Assembly: GCA_013398015.1 (NCBI GenBank)
Contig: VZRR01014174.1
Coordinates: forward strand, 111,108 to 175,107
Reading direction: 5' to 3'
Origin: Oreocharis arfaki
Taxonomy: Eukaryota > Chordata > Aves > Passeriformes > Paramythiidae
DNA: 64,000 nucleotides
Shown here: positions 32,777 to 45,789 of the stretch, in pieces
Layout of the letters: each line of letters opens with the position of its first letter
Numbering within the stretch: the stretch's first letter is position 1
Notes under the pieces: generated by a model
Database searches by the model: none
Told to the model about the DNA's origin: nothing
The model's input: only the letters and a program-made list of their open reading frames with translations
Position numbers and translations under genes: made by a program

Positions 32777-35700
32777 CTTACATTGAAATTACTACAATGA
32801 TAAGAAAGCTTTCAAGACTGTCTTTACCACGTAATCAAGCAATTAAACCCTTGACCTATCTCACTGAACTGTTCTTTTCTAGAAATAATTTTACTTCACT
32901 AAGTTATCTGTCAAGACAGGCCCTAATGGTTAGCAAGGAGGGACGTAAATACCAGAGAGAACAATCCATCCCATCACAGAACTGGTGCTTCCTTTAGTTA
33001 GATTTTATTGGTTTCTTGATATTTCTCCTTTCAACAATAGCAGGACCATAGCTGACTAGCTGACTAAATGCCTAATTTTGGTATTGGAAAAGTTAGATAT
33101 GATGACCTTTGCCTAGAATGGAAATACAAAATGAATTCTTTAAAAAGGACCTAAAATAGCCGTAACTGTACTGAATCAACCAGCAGTGATTGATGACTCC
33201 TCTTGGACTTACATGAATGTGTCATAGGAACAATATTTTATTTACATCTGAGAACTTGACCTTTCTGAATTGCAGCTTTAATTCAGAGGGAAACAGAATA
33301 AGGAGAGAACTCTGAATAACGTGAGTGAAGTACCTATAGGTCTGTGCTGAGAGTCTTGGAATTGAGGTTTGGTGCCTGAGAGCTGAATGAAAACATCTGC
33401 TGAGTGTGGTGGCACTGAGAGGGCATAAAAGTAGTGTGGAAAGGTTAGAACCAGACTTTAGCTTGTCCCTAGTAACTAAATTGGGAATTACTGCTGAATC
33501 TTTCAGTCTAACAATGAAATCAATTTTTATCCTTTGCAATCTAGTAAATTTTCCCAGCGTAACAGAAGGTTACAGGAGTGCATCAAAGGCTACAGACAAG
33601 AGATTTTAAATGCTGTGAGGCTGAGAGTGTATTTGATATATCCCAAACTTACTGAGGATAAGTGTAGTGCAATTTACAGAGGGATGGCACATTGGTCAGC
33701 TCTAAAATCCAGATTTTCCCCACGAGATTTTCTTTCTATGAGAATGAAACTGTGTAGACTTTTATTTTTCGATTTTTCCTGTTTTGATCCAGATTTACTG
33801 AGCAGCTTCTAGTATTCAGTTGCTTGTCTTTAGTCTACGCATAAACAGTAAAAATCTTTGAAGATTAGACTTTTTCTGACAGGTCCACATAAACTTGCAG
33901 ATGTAATTGGGAGAAATGCAAAAAAGGGCTGAAGTAAACTTTCTATTGACTTCTGTGCTCTTTGCATTTGACTTCCATAACTGCAGCTTCTCTTGGGGCA
34001 CTTGAAATACTGTTTTAGACATCAGACAGGAAATAAAATGTGTGCTCAACAATGCGGAAGTCCTCTGGAGTAGGGTCACAACAGCTGAAATTCGAAAGCT
34101 GTTCACTTCTGTGAATTAATTTATACCAATATATAACTCACAGAAGCAGGATCTTGACATCCTGTTGTGCTTATTCTGTCTATTAAAAGTCCACATGTAC
34201 AGTTTTCAGGATATTTCATTAAGCTGCCTCTTTAGCAATATTATAAATACACATATATGGGTTTTCAAGGTACTTGCTGAAGTGTACTGCTTGCTAACAC
34301 CCCAGTGAACAAAATCTGAAATGGACCTCAGAAATAGTTTTAATTCCCAAATGGAAGTAGCTGAGGGTACATCTGCCTGAATAAATGAAGCACTGCTGGA
34401 ACTGGACACAGGCACTAGACTGTGGCTGTTCATACTGTTTTATACCCAGAACAGTCTTCAGTGTGGTTTCATTGCAGGCCAACTAGTGTTGCCCCAGATG
34501 ATTTCACTGGATATCTGGGGTCTTGCTGTGGGCCAAGGAAAATTCCTTTTAGGCAGTTTGGATGCATTCATGCTGTTTTGGAGGCTGAGGCAACTCACTA
34601 TTACTCGCATACCAGTCTGAACCTCTCGCCCTCAGGACCAGCAAACAGGTCCTGGCACTACTCATTTCACTAATAAACACCTGAAATTCTTTGTCTTCCA
34701 AAGGCTGGTTCTGATTCTTCAAATTTAGGGATGTTCAGTATCTTGACAGCAGCCACCTTTCCTGTCTTGAAACTGTCTTGGACAGCAAGTCCTATATTGG
34801 AAAAGAACTGTAAAACCAGAGGAGAGCTGTAATATATGTCTAAAATAAAGATGTTCCCAGTTACATTTTTTCTCTCACACATGATGGGAAGGAAATTGCA
34901 AAACCTGGTGGCAGGTTTTACTGCTTTGTCACAATTTCAAACAGAATTCTGTCACAAAAGCAGTGTGTTAGGATGTGTATGCCTATTACCTCTGGTATTT
35001 TATGATTTTTCAGTGACAAGGGTTGCTTGGACTTCAGGATTTCCCTCCCCTCATGCAATAATTATGCTCTGATAGCAGCACTGAGATGTAAGTTGGACTA
35101 GTTTGTGGTTAAACATAGGAGCACCTGGAAACACCTTCCTACATCAGGCAGGAGCAGAATATCAAACAGAGAACAAGCATCATTAGCATCCACTTCGAAC
35201 TGAAGAGCAGATTTGAAAATGTCTGCACTAATTTGGCATCTCTCTTTCCTCTGAACACTCTTTGTAACACAAGACCATCATTCCTGTGGCTTGTTTGTTC
35301 CCAGAAATCACAGAGCAATCTTAAATCAGTAAAGTCTGGTGCATCTTAACTGAATGCTTTAAACTCATACAACAATTTGCCATTTATTCTGACACAACTA
35401 TTTTTTTGAATCCTTTATGGGACGAGAAAATCATTATTGGTACATACAGGAGAAGCCCAGGTAAAACTGCAGTACGTGCTCAACTTTTTCTTCACCCAAA
35501 CAATTCAGAGCATGTAGTAGAAGAAAAATATATTTTGATTTTTTTATACAACCCAGAAAAATTCCATTGCTTGTCCACAGGAATGATAGAGAATCATTTT
35601 CATAAGTACTCGTGGAGAATGAATAAAGAGTATGCATCATTGTAAAAGAAGGAGAAAAATTTTTCAACGTGGACTGTTGTTCTTTCCCAACATTTCAGTA

Positions 35701-35880
35701 TTGCCAGTCCAGAAATTTAGATAATAAATTTCAACTCCAATATTCCCTGCACACTTTTTCCCCCTTCTCAATTTTATTTTTTTTTCAACATTTGGAAACC
35801 TCCTACATCTCTGAAAATGTTAATAGGCTAATTATCACTGAGTTAATTTGCAAGTCATATTCCCTCCTGCCCCCACATTT
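32777..35880. other. noncoding, no gene or repeat recognised
   Basis: Long single-copy-like segment with overlapping small frames (up to 105 codons) on both strands and no domain, splice pattern or repeat I can identify. Confidence 0.62.
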
Positions 35881-35949
35881 AAAAAAAAAAAAAAAAAAAA
35901 AAAAATCTCCCCCCCCTTTTTTTTTTTGGTAATTTTAAAAAAAAAAAAA
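35881..35949. repeat. homopolymer cluster A25 / C8 / T11 / A13
   Basis: Runs of 25 A (35881-35905), 8 C (35909-35916), 11 T (35917-35927) and 13 A (35937-35949) within 69 bases. The A and T runs can pair into a hairpin. Run lengths may be inaccurate in the assembly. Confidence 0.92.
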
Positions 35950-35994
35950 GGCAAGTGAACTTAGCCACAAAATAAGTCAAGGGAAAAATGAAGT

Positions 35995-36215
35995 ACTAAT
36001 TAAGAAAGCTGGGGTTTTATGCAAATGGCTTCTTCACCGAAGACAGTCTAATGAATGTGCCCTGAGTCGATCCGTGTGCGTTTTCGCCAAGCTGACAGCT
36101 GGCTCGGAGGAAGGTCAGACAGAATCAAGCATGCACAGAGCATAATCCTTCAGATTGGCAGCTCTGCCCCCTGGTCACTGTTTGATTATCTCCCAAATTG
36201 CTGTATTTCACAGAG
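35995..36215. other. candidate conserved noncoding element
   Basis: Repeat-free, CpG-retaining block with a POU octamer ATGCAAAT (36019-36026), CTAATGAATGTGCCC, GAGTCGATCCGTGTGCG, the composite TGACAGCTG (36093-36101) and GTTTGATTATC near 36180. The texture differs sharply from the surrounding AT-rich DNA, which suggests constraint. No alignment is available to confirm it. Confidence 0.35.
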
Positions 36216-37991
36216 ATAATGATTTTTTATGGTCACAGATTTGAAGACAACTGCTGTATCCTGAGGGTTGTCGTTCTGCAAGGAGACACTGCTGCTTCCT
36301 TCGGAGAAGAATTGGGGGGAAGAAAAAGTTGCTCTGTCTTTTTTCCCCTCTCTCTCTCTCCCACTCTCCTTTCCCCGCCTCTCCTTCTTCTATTTATTCC
36401 TTCTATTTTTTTATTTGTATACATTTCTTGCAGCCAAGGAGAGCCCCCATTCCCAGCCATTGTCCCGGTGTGGTGTCCATGGGAGGAGGGCGATGTTCTG
36501 CCGCAGACATTCCCACACTGAGCCCAGCCACATCTCATGGAGATAACACAATTCTCCAATGAAGTATGAAAGAGCAAACATTCAGGAGCAGAGAAATCGG
36601 GGAGGGGGGGAGACCCTCTGAAGGAATTCTCTGCACATGGTTGCTGTTCATTGCTGCTTGGTGACTTGCTGTCCTGATGGCCAGATATGTTGGGCCTCAG
36701 GGGGTTGTAAAAAACCATCATGGGCCTGGAAAGGGGATAAATGCCAGAGGCAGCAGTGGTGGAGATGGTTTTCAAAACAGGCCAGGTGCAGATGTACAAA
36801 CAGCACAGCATCTCCCACGATTCATATCCCTGACATAGGCACCTGTGGATGGATTTTCCCTTTGAATCTTAACACTCAAAGGGGTGAAGGCTTCTAAGAA
36901 TGTAGGTAATCCAGAAAAAAAAATGGCATTTAGTGTTCCATGAGGGATTCAGTCAGAGGAACTGTATCCTAGAGGGCTGGTCATGGATTATCTGATGAAA
37001 TGCCTTTTCCTTGGAAAAATGTTATCGAAAGCAAGCTTTGCAATGGAAGATGTTTGCCAAGATAGGCAAGAGCAGAACTTCTGGAAAAAAATGCAATCTC
37101 AGGTGTAAACAAAGTATTGTCCTCCTTTGTCTCAAACCATAAAAAAATATCTTGGTGGTTTGATCACTTCATGGACAGATTGAGGCACCCAGTTAAAAAC
37201 TGTGTATTTATGATCTGTTTATGTATTAACATATTTCTTGAATACTTAATTGGGATGCCCATTAATTAATTTATTAATTTTTTTTTTCTTCCATATCAGT
37301 AGAAGGAGAGGATATTTTATGAGTGTGGGTGGATGTTGACTGCCAGAGCAACAATTCTTATGTGAGATGAGTATTCTCTTTCCACTTAGTGGAAAAAAAA
37401 AAAAAGCTTCATTTGAGGGAGAACAGATCAGAGGTAAATTCTCAACACTGTCTCATTCAGAGCTGTATTTGGAAACTAATTTTCCAACACTACTGTGAAG
37501 GTGTCAAAAAAAGAAGTGTCAAATCTTTCCTCTGGATCAGGGCAAGAGGAAACCAATTCTCTGCACACCTGCTCTATCCCCAAATGGTTCATCTGAAAAG
37601 CATGAGCGAAACAAAGCAAGAAAGACTCTTCCTTGAGTATTAAGGGATTGTTTTGATCCCTGCACTTGGATATGAATGATCTTGAGGGGCCTGTGAGAAA
37701 TAGATTTTCTGGAAGAACAATAAATTCCAGTAGGGATGTCCTCAGAGAAAAGAAGATAAAGTTCCCTCATGTCTGTATACTTGGAAAGGTCAGATAAGTA
37801 TTCCTTGGACAAAGAGGAAGCCTAAGATCAGGGCTCGTAGGAAGGTTCTCCTAGCACCAGTAAATCTAACACAGGGTAAGAAGGAATATCCAGAGGGAAA
37901 GAAGAACGAAGATATGGGTTGAGTAAGCTCTGATGTGGATGTTCGTTCCTTCAGAAAAGTCCCTATTTCACAGCTGGTCTGACAATATTGA
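36216..37991. other. noncoding, no gene supported
   Basis: Contains the longest non-repeat open frame of the window, 192 codons on the minus strand (36233-36811). Part of it is antisense to a CT-rich tract (36335-36410), giving an R/E-rich stretch. No domain, Kozak context or splice evidence supports it. Confidence 0.5.
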
Positions 37992-38199
37992 GAACTCCTT
38001 CCCTGTGAGGGTGGTGAGGCCCTGGCACAGGATGCCCAGAGCAGCTGTGGCTGCCCCATCCCTGGAAGTGTCCAAGGCCAGGTTGGACAGGTCTTGGAGC
38101 AACCTGGGATAGTGGAAACTGTCCCTGCCCGTGGCAGGGGAATGGAATGAGATGAACTTTAAGGACTCTTCCAACCCAAACCATTCTATGACTCTATGA
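37992..38199 (+). repeat. CR1 LINE 3'-end fragment
   Basis: Sense CR1: TCCCTGTGAGGGTGGTGAGG, GCCCAGAGCAGCTGTGGCTG, TCCAAGGCCAGGTTGGACAG, CAACCTGGGATAGTGGAAAC and the tail ATTCTATGACTCTATGAA. Low divergence from the common avian consensus. Confidence 0.96.
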
Positions 38200-39189
38200 A
38201 ATCATTGCAGCACTGACTGATGGTCCTCAAGCCACAGTTAAGGCAATACAAGCAAAAATGAGAAAAAGTGCTTTAGCAATAAATAGAATTGCCTCAAATT
38301 TAGATGTCTGGAAAATATGGAGCAGATGCTTAGCACTGCCAGGGAAATTCCCCCTTTATTTCCGTCCTCATATCCAGACCTCTGTTGTGCACACTGAACC
38401 TGTTACTGGAGGAGCATGACGTCCAACTAAAATCACAGAAGGGGAAATGACTCTTACTTCTACAGGCAGATGAACTGAAATGCACAGTGAACTATTCATG
38501 ATTCAGAGCGTTCCTTTCCTGTCCATACTGACAGGAACTTGAGCACAGATTGACTTGATCTTTTTAGCCTCTGTCTATCCTTGCTTGAATAGGCTTCTTC
38601 CTTTATTATCCTCAATATGTTTAAAGGCTTGCAGGGAAATAATGCAAGGGCCCTCCTGTGGCTGATTTTAACACCTACCATTCACATCCTTACAGCTGTA
38701 AGACACCAATAGTCAAGTGGCCAGAAGTTTCTGCTTTTAATAATGCACAATATCCTCTGAGTTATGGATGGAAAAAGCTGATTATGCTAAACTATCTCCA
38801 AGCCTGGATAGAGTTACATCCTACATTCAATTCACACTTATTTTTCTAGGCACCATCCTAGCATTTTTTAAATTCCCACACACTGTTGCTCACAACGCTA
38901 TTCTAAGCAAATAGCTCACCCTCGAAGCAAGTTTATCTAGAAATTCACCCACAATTTCACATGGGAAAAGGGGATCCAACTAAACCATCTCATAGTACCT
39001 CACATGTTTGTTTTCAGTCTTTAAAGCCTGCAATCTTCCAATGTCTGTAGACTGTTGCTTCCCCTCAGGGCTGTATGAAGTGCTTTTAATCCCTTCTTTT
39101 AAACTGATCCCTCACAAGTCCCCACTGTTCTCCAAATGCATTTGTCACTTTTTTTTTTTTTAAGTCATAAAGAAATATCCAGATGGATG

Positions 39190-39470
39190 AGGCACTCCCA
39201 CTAAGTTGGATCAGAGTTTAGTACCAAGGAATGTCTCCTCTGCTGAATTATGTGAGGACATTGCATTGGCATCCTCGGATCACACGGATCGCAGTGGCAT
39301 TTTCTTGACCCGGGACTCACGGCTGGCCTTTAAGTTTTGCATGTATGTAATTTTCCTAAAGCGTCTCCATTATTAATTTTAAGCTGTAGTATGACTTCTT
39401 TACTCAGTGCAGGGTTTGGTGTCCTTAAATCGTTCTCTGCATTAAGAGAAGAGTAACTTGCCAAGCAAGG
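39190..39470. other. candidate conserved noncoding element
   Basis: CpG-retaining block: CCTCGGATCACACGGATCGC near 39273, GACCCGGGACTCACGGC near 39308, AAGCGTCTCCATTATTAATT near 39359 and TTAAATCGTTCTC near 39425. CpG density is well above the local background without being a CpG island. Inference only. Confidence 0.25.
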
Positions 39471-40346
39471 TGAGCTCAGTGATGCTCACAGGGGGCTGAG
39501 CTGCCTTAAACAGGCAGCACAGGAACGACAGAGTAGCTAAAGATGTCTCAAAACTCCAGCCTGCCTTGACAACCAACAACTTGTTCCTCCAGCCAAGCTC
39601 TCAGGAGCAGAACTCAGATAAGAACCTGCAGTGTGATTACTGCACTCCACCAAAAACCAGAAGGCACAAACCGAGATTTGGACTCAGACAGCACAAAAAG
39701 AGTGTTAAGACTCTTAGACTAAATGAGGGTGTGTTCATTTTATCATCTGAATCACTCATGGTTGTTCTGGCTGCCTGCCAACCTGCCAAAACTCGGAGAA
39801 GTAATCACACTGTGATAGGATCCTGGAGGAAAATAAATAAAATCCCTCAGGCTATTGGAAGAGTTGGCATTAGCCCTGTAGAAAAAAATCATTTTTTTGC
39901 CAACTAATAAAGTGTATGAACAGTGTGAGCCCTGGATAACTGTGGTGGGAGAGATTAAGATTCAGGTTAGTGCTGTCTTTCATGCAGAGTAGGGATTTTT
40001 ACTGCACTTTTTCAGATCACAGATGAGTGCCTCAAGCACCAGCCAAAAGATCTTTCAAAGTGGGTGATCAGCAATTCTTTTCCTGATGCAAGAAACTGCT
40101 TCTGCAGCTTCTGTAAGAACAGGTGAATACATTACCTGACAAAATTAATTTTGACCAAATAAGAATTCGTCTACCTATAACAATTTAACGAGGAAACTCC
40201 TGACTTCCTCTAGCAACTTGTCTTTTTATATCAACTTGATGAAAAATCTGAAGTCTACAGGAAAAGCAAACTGTTACCTCTCTCATTTCAGATCTAAGCC
40301 ACAATTTTGCAAGCACAGCATAAGGAATTGTATATGTTTTCAGTGG

Positions 40347-40371
40347 AAAAAAAAAAAAAAAAAAAAAAAAA
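40347..40371. repeat. poly(A) run (25 bases)
   Basis: Uninterrupted A run with no recognisable retroposed sequence upstream and no target-site duplication that I can see. Confidence 0.95.
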
Positions 40372-41092
40372 GACTTGCATTTTCGAAAATATGGAAAAAA
40401 TGGAACTCCATAATCTGAATGAATCTGTAAGCACCAGCAGACAACGTTCAACATCATTAATTGACAACAGCACCACTAGATTAGATGAACTCTTAAGAGA
40501 AGCAGGGACTGATACTGCGGGACACAATGAATAGATTAGCACTGGTACAACACTGGTACAGAGCCAAAGTGATAGTGGAAACACTGAAGGCTTTAAATGT
40601 TTTTAGGGGTTTTCAGGGCTCACGTCTGAGTATGTCTCAATGAACAACTATGAATTCGGCATAAAACTAAATAAATTGGAAAGAAAATATGATTGGTCAT
40701 GGGGTGAAAATTGTAGGTCTCATTGGTAGAGTACATCTATTGATACAATTAGTGATCTAATGTGTGGAAAATTATTGTGCTCATTAATGTCCAGCAACTC
40801 AGTTGAAACAGTTTATTGATGACTTCCAGAGGCAAAGAACATCAGAAAAAGGGGAATGAAGGAGTCCAACCCTTCCATTCCTTGTGTGAAGGAAGTCTGA
40901 TTTTAATTTAAGGCAGAGACAAAAAGGGAAAATATGTAGATTCGTGGTTTTGGGATCAGAACATCTTCCCAGCCGTGTATGGCTGAGGCTCCCAGCTCAG
41001 CAACAATGTCCCATTTAGACATTCTTCGGTCCCTCGTGCTGGCTCTCAGCCAGGTTTAGGTGATTCCCAGCTCAAGCAGGGCAAAGTTTTTC

Positions 41093-41237
41093 TTCCCTGG
41101 AAGTGTCCAAGGCCAGGTTGGATGGGACTTGGAGCAACCTGGGATAGTGGAAGGTGTCCCTGTCCATGGCAGGAGTTTGGAATGAGATGATATTTTAAGG
41201 TCCTTTCCAATCCAAACTGTTCTCTGATTCTGTGATC
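41093..41237 (+). repeat. CR1 LINE 3'-end fragment
   Basis: Sense CR1: CCCTGGAAGTGTCCAAGGCC, AGGTTGGATGGGACTTGGAG, CCCTGTCCATGGCAGGAG, AAGGTCCTTTCCAATCC and the tail TGATTCTGTGATC. Confidence 0.95.
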
Positions 41238-42566
41238 ACTGAAGTTTCTATCATCCCAGCAGAGTCCATGTAGAAAATCATACAGAGCTCATTCAGGAGC
41301 GGTGGTTTGTTCTTTAGAGGCAGGACACCCTTTCTTTGGTTGAGTCTGTGTTTATAGGCTACCTGAACAGCCCTTGTAAATATCTAAAGTAGGGAATCTG
41401 ATTATGACACAACATTTCTACTCAAAAAAGCTGAATGTCCATTCTTATCACTAATCTTCCCTCTGCAAAGACTTTGTCATCTGTGCTGCATTTGTTGCAA
41501 AGCTCTGTATTATAAAAAATATCCTTTATTGATTTTTTATGGCCTTCCTGGTAACAAAATGAAGTCGTTTCTAATCTTGGCTGTGTTCCGATGATGTTTG
41601 CTTTGGCCCGCTTTGTTTTTATGCAGACTGTGTATAAAGAAAGTGTAAACTTCTTTGGAAAAGCTGTAAAGTGAAGGATCAAATTGCATCTCCGTGGGGG
41701 GAGGGGGGAGAAGGGAGGGCAGGGTGATCTATCCCAACCAATTAGGAATACCCTGCGAATTAGGCAGACATCAGTTGCACAACTTCACCCATCCTCCCCA
41801 GCCATGCCCCTGGATAAAAGAGAGAACCACAATGGTAGTTAAAACAATTATCATCCAGTGGAGCTTGATTCTAAACTGCTCTGCTAGGAAGTGGCAAGGA
41901 GCATTCAGCTCCTGACGCAGCAAGCAATCGCTTTTTCTTCCCCTTGGGTAGAGAAGCTCCTGGCTTTTTAAGCAATTCTGTACCTCTGAACTAGTCGTTG
42001 CAGGGCTTTGGGGTAGCACGCCAGTGGCACTGCATCCCATTATCATCATTGCATGTCACTGGAGGCAACAACAGGAAAGAGATGCAGAAAGGGCTGGGAA
42101 TGAGAGGAGACATTAATAACAGTGCACTGCTCTGAGCTGACAAAAGCAGGAGAAGGTATTGTGGGGGCTGCTGGAGAGGAGAAGGAAGGAGGAAAGGTGG
42201 AAACAAAAGGCATAAAAATGAGGTATTATAGAATAGAAGCAGTTATGCAAAAACCTTGGGTAGAAAAGCCGTAGCAGGTAATAGCAGGTGCAATGGCAGG
42301 TCCAATTTCTGTCATTTTTTGATGGTTGTCAAATCACTTAGGAGCAAGTTTGCAAAAATTTATCTGTATGTCTCAAAGACAGAGAGGTTAAAAGTTGAGC
42401 TTCCAGAGGTTCCTAAGCAAACCAGGATTCTGTCCCAGTTTTGAGGGGAAGTAAAAATGTGCGCCATAGGAAGCAAAACCTCTGCATCTTTGCTGACCCA
42501 TTGAATTCTGCCACAATTTTTTTGTGTCTTCGTTTCCTTATCAGCCTTCCAAGGGCTTCCAACATA
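41238..42566. other. noncoding, no gene recognised
   Basis: Single-copy-like; includes a G-rich GGGGGGAGGGGGGAG stretch near 41696. Frames up to 92 codons without a recognisable domain. Confidence 0.62.
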
Positions 42567-42886
42567 GAAGGGCTCCAAGAGAGATAGAGAGGGACTTTTA
42601 GCAAGGATATGTAATAATAAGACAGCAAGGTAGTGTCTTTAAGCTGCAAGGCGGAGATTTAAATTGATTATTAGGAAGAAATTCTTCCCTGTGAGGGTGG
42701 TGAGGTCCTGGCACAGTTTTCCTAGAGAAGCTGTTGACCCTCCATCCCTGGAAAGTTCAAGGCCAGGTTGGTAGTGTCTTGGAGCAGCCTGGCATAGTGG
42801 AAGGTGTCTCTACCCAGGGCAAGGGGGATGGAACTGAATAGCCTATAAGGTCCCTTCCAAACCAAACCATTCCATGATTCTATTCT
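42567..42886 (+). repeat. CR1 LINE 3' fragment
   Basis: Sense CR1: AGAGGGACTTTTAGCAAGG, AGGAAGAAATTCTTCCCTG, GAGGGTGGTGAGGTCCTGGC, TTCAAGGCCAGGTTGG, AGGTCCCTTCCAAACC and the tail CCATGATTCTATTC. The 5' part matches the ORF2-end/3'UTR junction type also seen at 51745-52074. Confidence 0.94.
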
Positions 42887-45631
42887 AGGCCAGCTGGCAC
42901 AGTCTAACGGTATCCACACCCAAATCTAGACAGCTACATACAACCTTCTAAATTTGACCTCATAAACTGTAGGCTGACTCCCCACCAGCTGCCCTTGCTG
43001 GCATTATCTCCAGTTGTACACTTTCTTCAATAAAGGCCTCAATGCTAATAAACTGGAAAAAAAAATCACCTGACAAATATCCGTAATTTCTGGCTGCATC
43101 CCAGATTTCTTTTCTGATAAGTCATCCAGCCTTGTCTCGATTTACTGCAACCACACAGCCAAAAGTTGTAAGGCTTCTGTAGCATTCTTCAAAAATCCAA
43201 GTAAAAAAACCAGAAACACGGAATGAGGTTCACTTTCCAACACTTTCAGGATCTCGTTGCCATCATCTTCCATATTCAGCTTTGGTAGTCAGTGAAGGTC
43301 GTGAAACTATTAAAATGCAAGTCATGGGATCAATTTTAGCTGTTTTTTAGATATAATTTGCACCCTCAACTAGTTTCTCTCATTTGACTCCATGGGAATC
43401 CAGGAAGACCCCCCAGACACCAACAGTTGCATCATAGACTTCCAGTCTCACCCTGATGATTCTCACTTTGACATTCAACCATCCAGCACTTTGCTGCTTC
43501 ATGACACGTAGAGATTGTCTTACTTCCAAATCTTTGTTCTCATCAGTGACCTCTACATATAAAATTGATTGATTTCCATCATCCAGTTCCAATTATCTCC
43601 CAATTATAGGCAGATCTTAGATATTTTAAATCAAAGGAGACCATTATGATGATTAGTCTAATTTCTGTCATTGCAGAGAAAGTAAATGTCATCCATTTTG
43701 TCCAGTTTTGGGTCTCATTAACTGCGCTTTCAGTTTGGGCAGCATCAATTTAGTAGTTGCTGCTGCCTAAACTGAGCATCGGGGACTATACAGGTCTGCT
43801 TTGCTTCCTGAATCTAAATCTGTTTCTGAATCTAAATGGTCCATTATTTCCTCTACAGATATCATGCATTCCCAGAGCTGACAAAAATGTAAAATATTGA
43901 AAAATGGGTAGTTCCTGACCGGAAGATGGGATCCTTGAAGGTTCTTGATGTTGCAACCATGGCATTTCCAGCATTTTTGAGAAGGCTGTCGAAATGCAAG
44001 TGTTCATCACTACATGGATACGAGCCTTGAACTCCTTTGGCCAGCACAGACACGTTTTGGTACCTTTTGTGAACTTAAAACCTCAAGGCAGAAGCACTGG
44101 GACAGCTCCATGTAGGCTGGAGCCAGCAATCCGCTCTGGCCATACAAGCACCCTAAAAATTTTAGGTAAAAATGAAGTAATTCCTGAATTTATTCCTGCC
44201 ACAGACAATTTACAACACAGACAAGGTCATATTACCCCAAATCAAGATTACACCAACAACCCAGAAGGTGTTGGATCACTTGGGATCAATTAAGGTTTCT
44301 GACTTGATCGTTGCCTCCTCCAAACTGTCCTTAGCCCAAGAGAAGACTCAGCTAAGGACACAGATATTTAATCTCCAGGACATATCCCATCCACATGCCT
44401 GAGCAGACATTTAGGGAAGCTTCTCAGGAATATTTTTTCCATCATTATCATCAGCAGTTTTTCCTTATGGATGTTTGCAATAAATAAATGCTTGGTACGG
44501 GTACACTTATAACACAACAGGGAGAAGGGAAGGATAGGGGGAGGGTTATGTTCTCATTTCTCAGCAGATATAAAAACCCACCAAACTATTCATATTTAGT
44601 TCTGTTTAGAATAAATAAAAAACAAACAAACATCACAATGCACCCAAAGGCTTTGCATAGCTGGAAGCTTTATTGATTCATATACCACCCACATAATCTG
44701 CCAAAATGCACTACACTTTTAAAATTTTTTTAGTTTTTTAAATCTTCTTCACAGGAAAGTCTAACCCTCCAAGCTCATTTATTCTAGGGAAAAGAATTAA
44801 ATAAATCCTTTAAGCACTACTAAGCCTACTCTGGGAAAGGCTTTTGGTTGTGGCTCAAAGGAAATGCATTCTCTTGTCCTGTGAGAGTTGCGTGAATTGT
44901 TGGGAGCATCATGCCCAGCCCATGGAAAAGAGACAGACTTCAGCCTGTCATAGCTGTCAGCAAACTGAGGTTGTTAGAACAGAGTTCCTAGCAAGGGAAA
45001 AGTTCATATCAGGTCACTAAATTTCACTATAGTCCCTGGAAATCATGTCATCCCCAAATGCTGACAGTTATATGGAAAATGCAGCCTGGTCTTTTGAAAA
45101 AATTGCTCTGACTTCTGTTTTGAGTGGGAACAGGAAGAGGGAAGATCCCTGCACATGTGCTGTGTGTGGCAGCATGGAAGCCTTCTGTGGGTCTCAGTAT
45201 GAAGTGAGGAATGGTGGAAGTGGGATTAAGTATGGGAAGTTGCAGGACTTGTGTTCTTTCTGCTCAAATCAGGTGCGGTTTTCTGGTGTGGCCAAGTCAA
45301 GTGTGGTGTTAGCTAAGTTCAAAGTATCCACCCAAATCTTGGGATTGCTCTATTCATGGGGAAAATTGGCACAAAAGAGTTTTCAAGTATATAATCTTCT
45401 GTTTATTTTTCTGAAACTGGATGGAAGAATCTAGACGATTTTCTGTGAATAATGCGCAGTGCTTGGTCATGAACAGCACCTGAGAGATATTTCACAGGCT
45501 GGTTTTGTTGCGTGTGAAAAATCCCCATGCCATGCCACCCCAACATTTAGGAATGTGTGCAATTTCATCCCAGTGCCAGCATTTCCATAAGGCGTAATAG
45601 ACAAAATTGGAGGGATTTGACTTGTCATTTG
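42887..45631. other. noncoding, no gene supported
   Basis: Includes a 70-codon minus-strand frame (43380-43592) of balanced amino-acid composition and a 129-codon plus-strand frame (45045-45434) with several cysteines. Neither matches a family I know, and both lengths fit chance in 64 kb. No repeat recognised. Confidence 0.55.
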
Positions 45632-45789
45632 ATGCCCCATTCCTGGAAGTGTTCAAGGCCAGGTTGGATGAAGCTTGGAGCAGCCTGGTCTAGTTGAAGG
45701 TGTCCCTGCCCATGGCAGGGCATTGCAATGAGATGATCTTCAGTGTCCCTTCAAACCAAACCAATTTGTGATTCTATGTTTCTATGTCT
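45632..45789 (+). repeat. CR1 LINE 3'-end fragment
   Basis: Sense CR1: TTCCTGGAAGTGTTCAAGGCC, AGGTTGGATGAAGCTTGGAG, CCCTGCCCATGGCAGGGC and the tail GATTCTATGTTTCTATGTC (two octamer-like units). Confidence 0.95.

Larger units (their letters stand above)
38200..41092. other. noncoding, no gene recognised
   Basis: Single-copy-like. A 113-codon plus frame (39566-39907) has no domain and no intron context. It contains a CNE-like block at 39190-39470 and an A25 run at 40347-40371. Confidence 0.6.

Noticed and set aside
36233..36811. 192-codon minus-strand open frame
   Set aside because: Partly antisense to a CT-rich tract (R/E-rich run), no recognisable family, no promoter or splice context; treated as noncoding.
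40347..40371. Poly(A) run as the tail of a processed pseudogene
   Set aside because: No gene-like sequence upstream and no flanking direct repeat found; simple homopolymer is the better explanation.
43380..43592. 70-codon minus frame with balanced composition
   Set aside because: Considered as a possible pseudogene fragment, but I recognise no family and neighbouring frames do not continue it.
45045..45434. 129-codon plus frame with several cysteines
   Set aside because: With about 6 percent stop codons per position at this composition, one or so frame of this length is expected by chance in 64 kb; no domain recognised.
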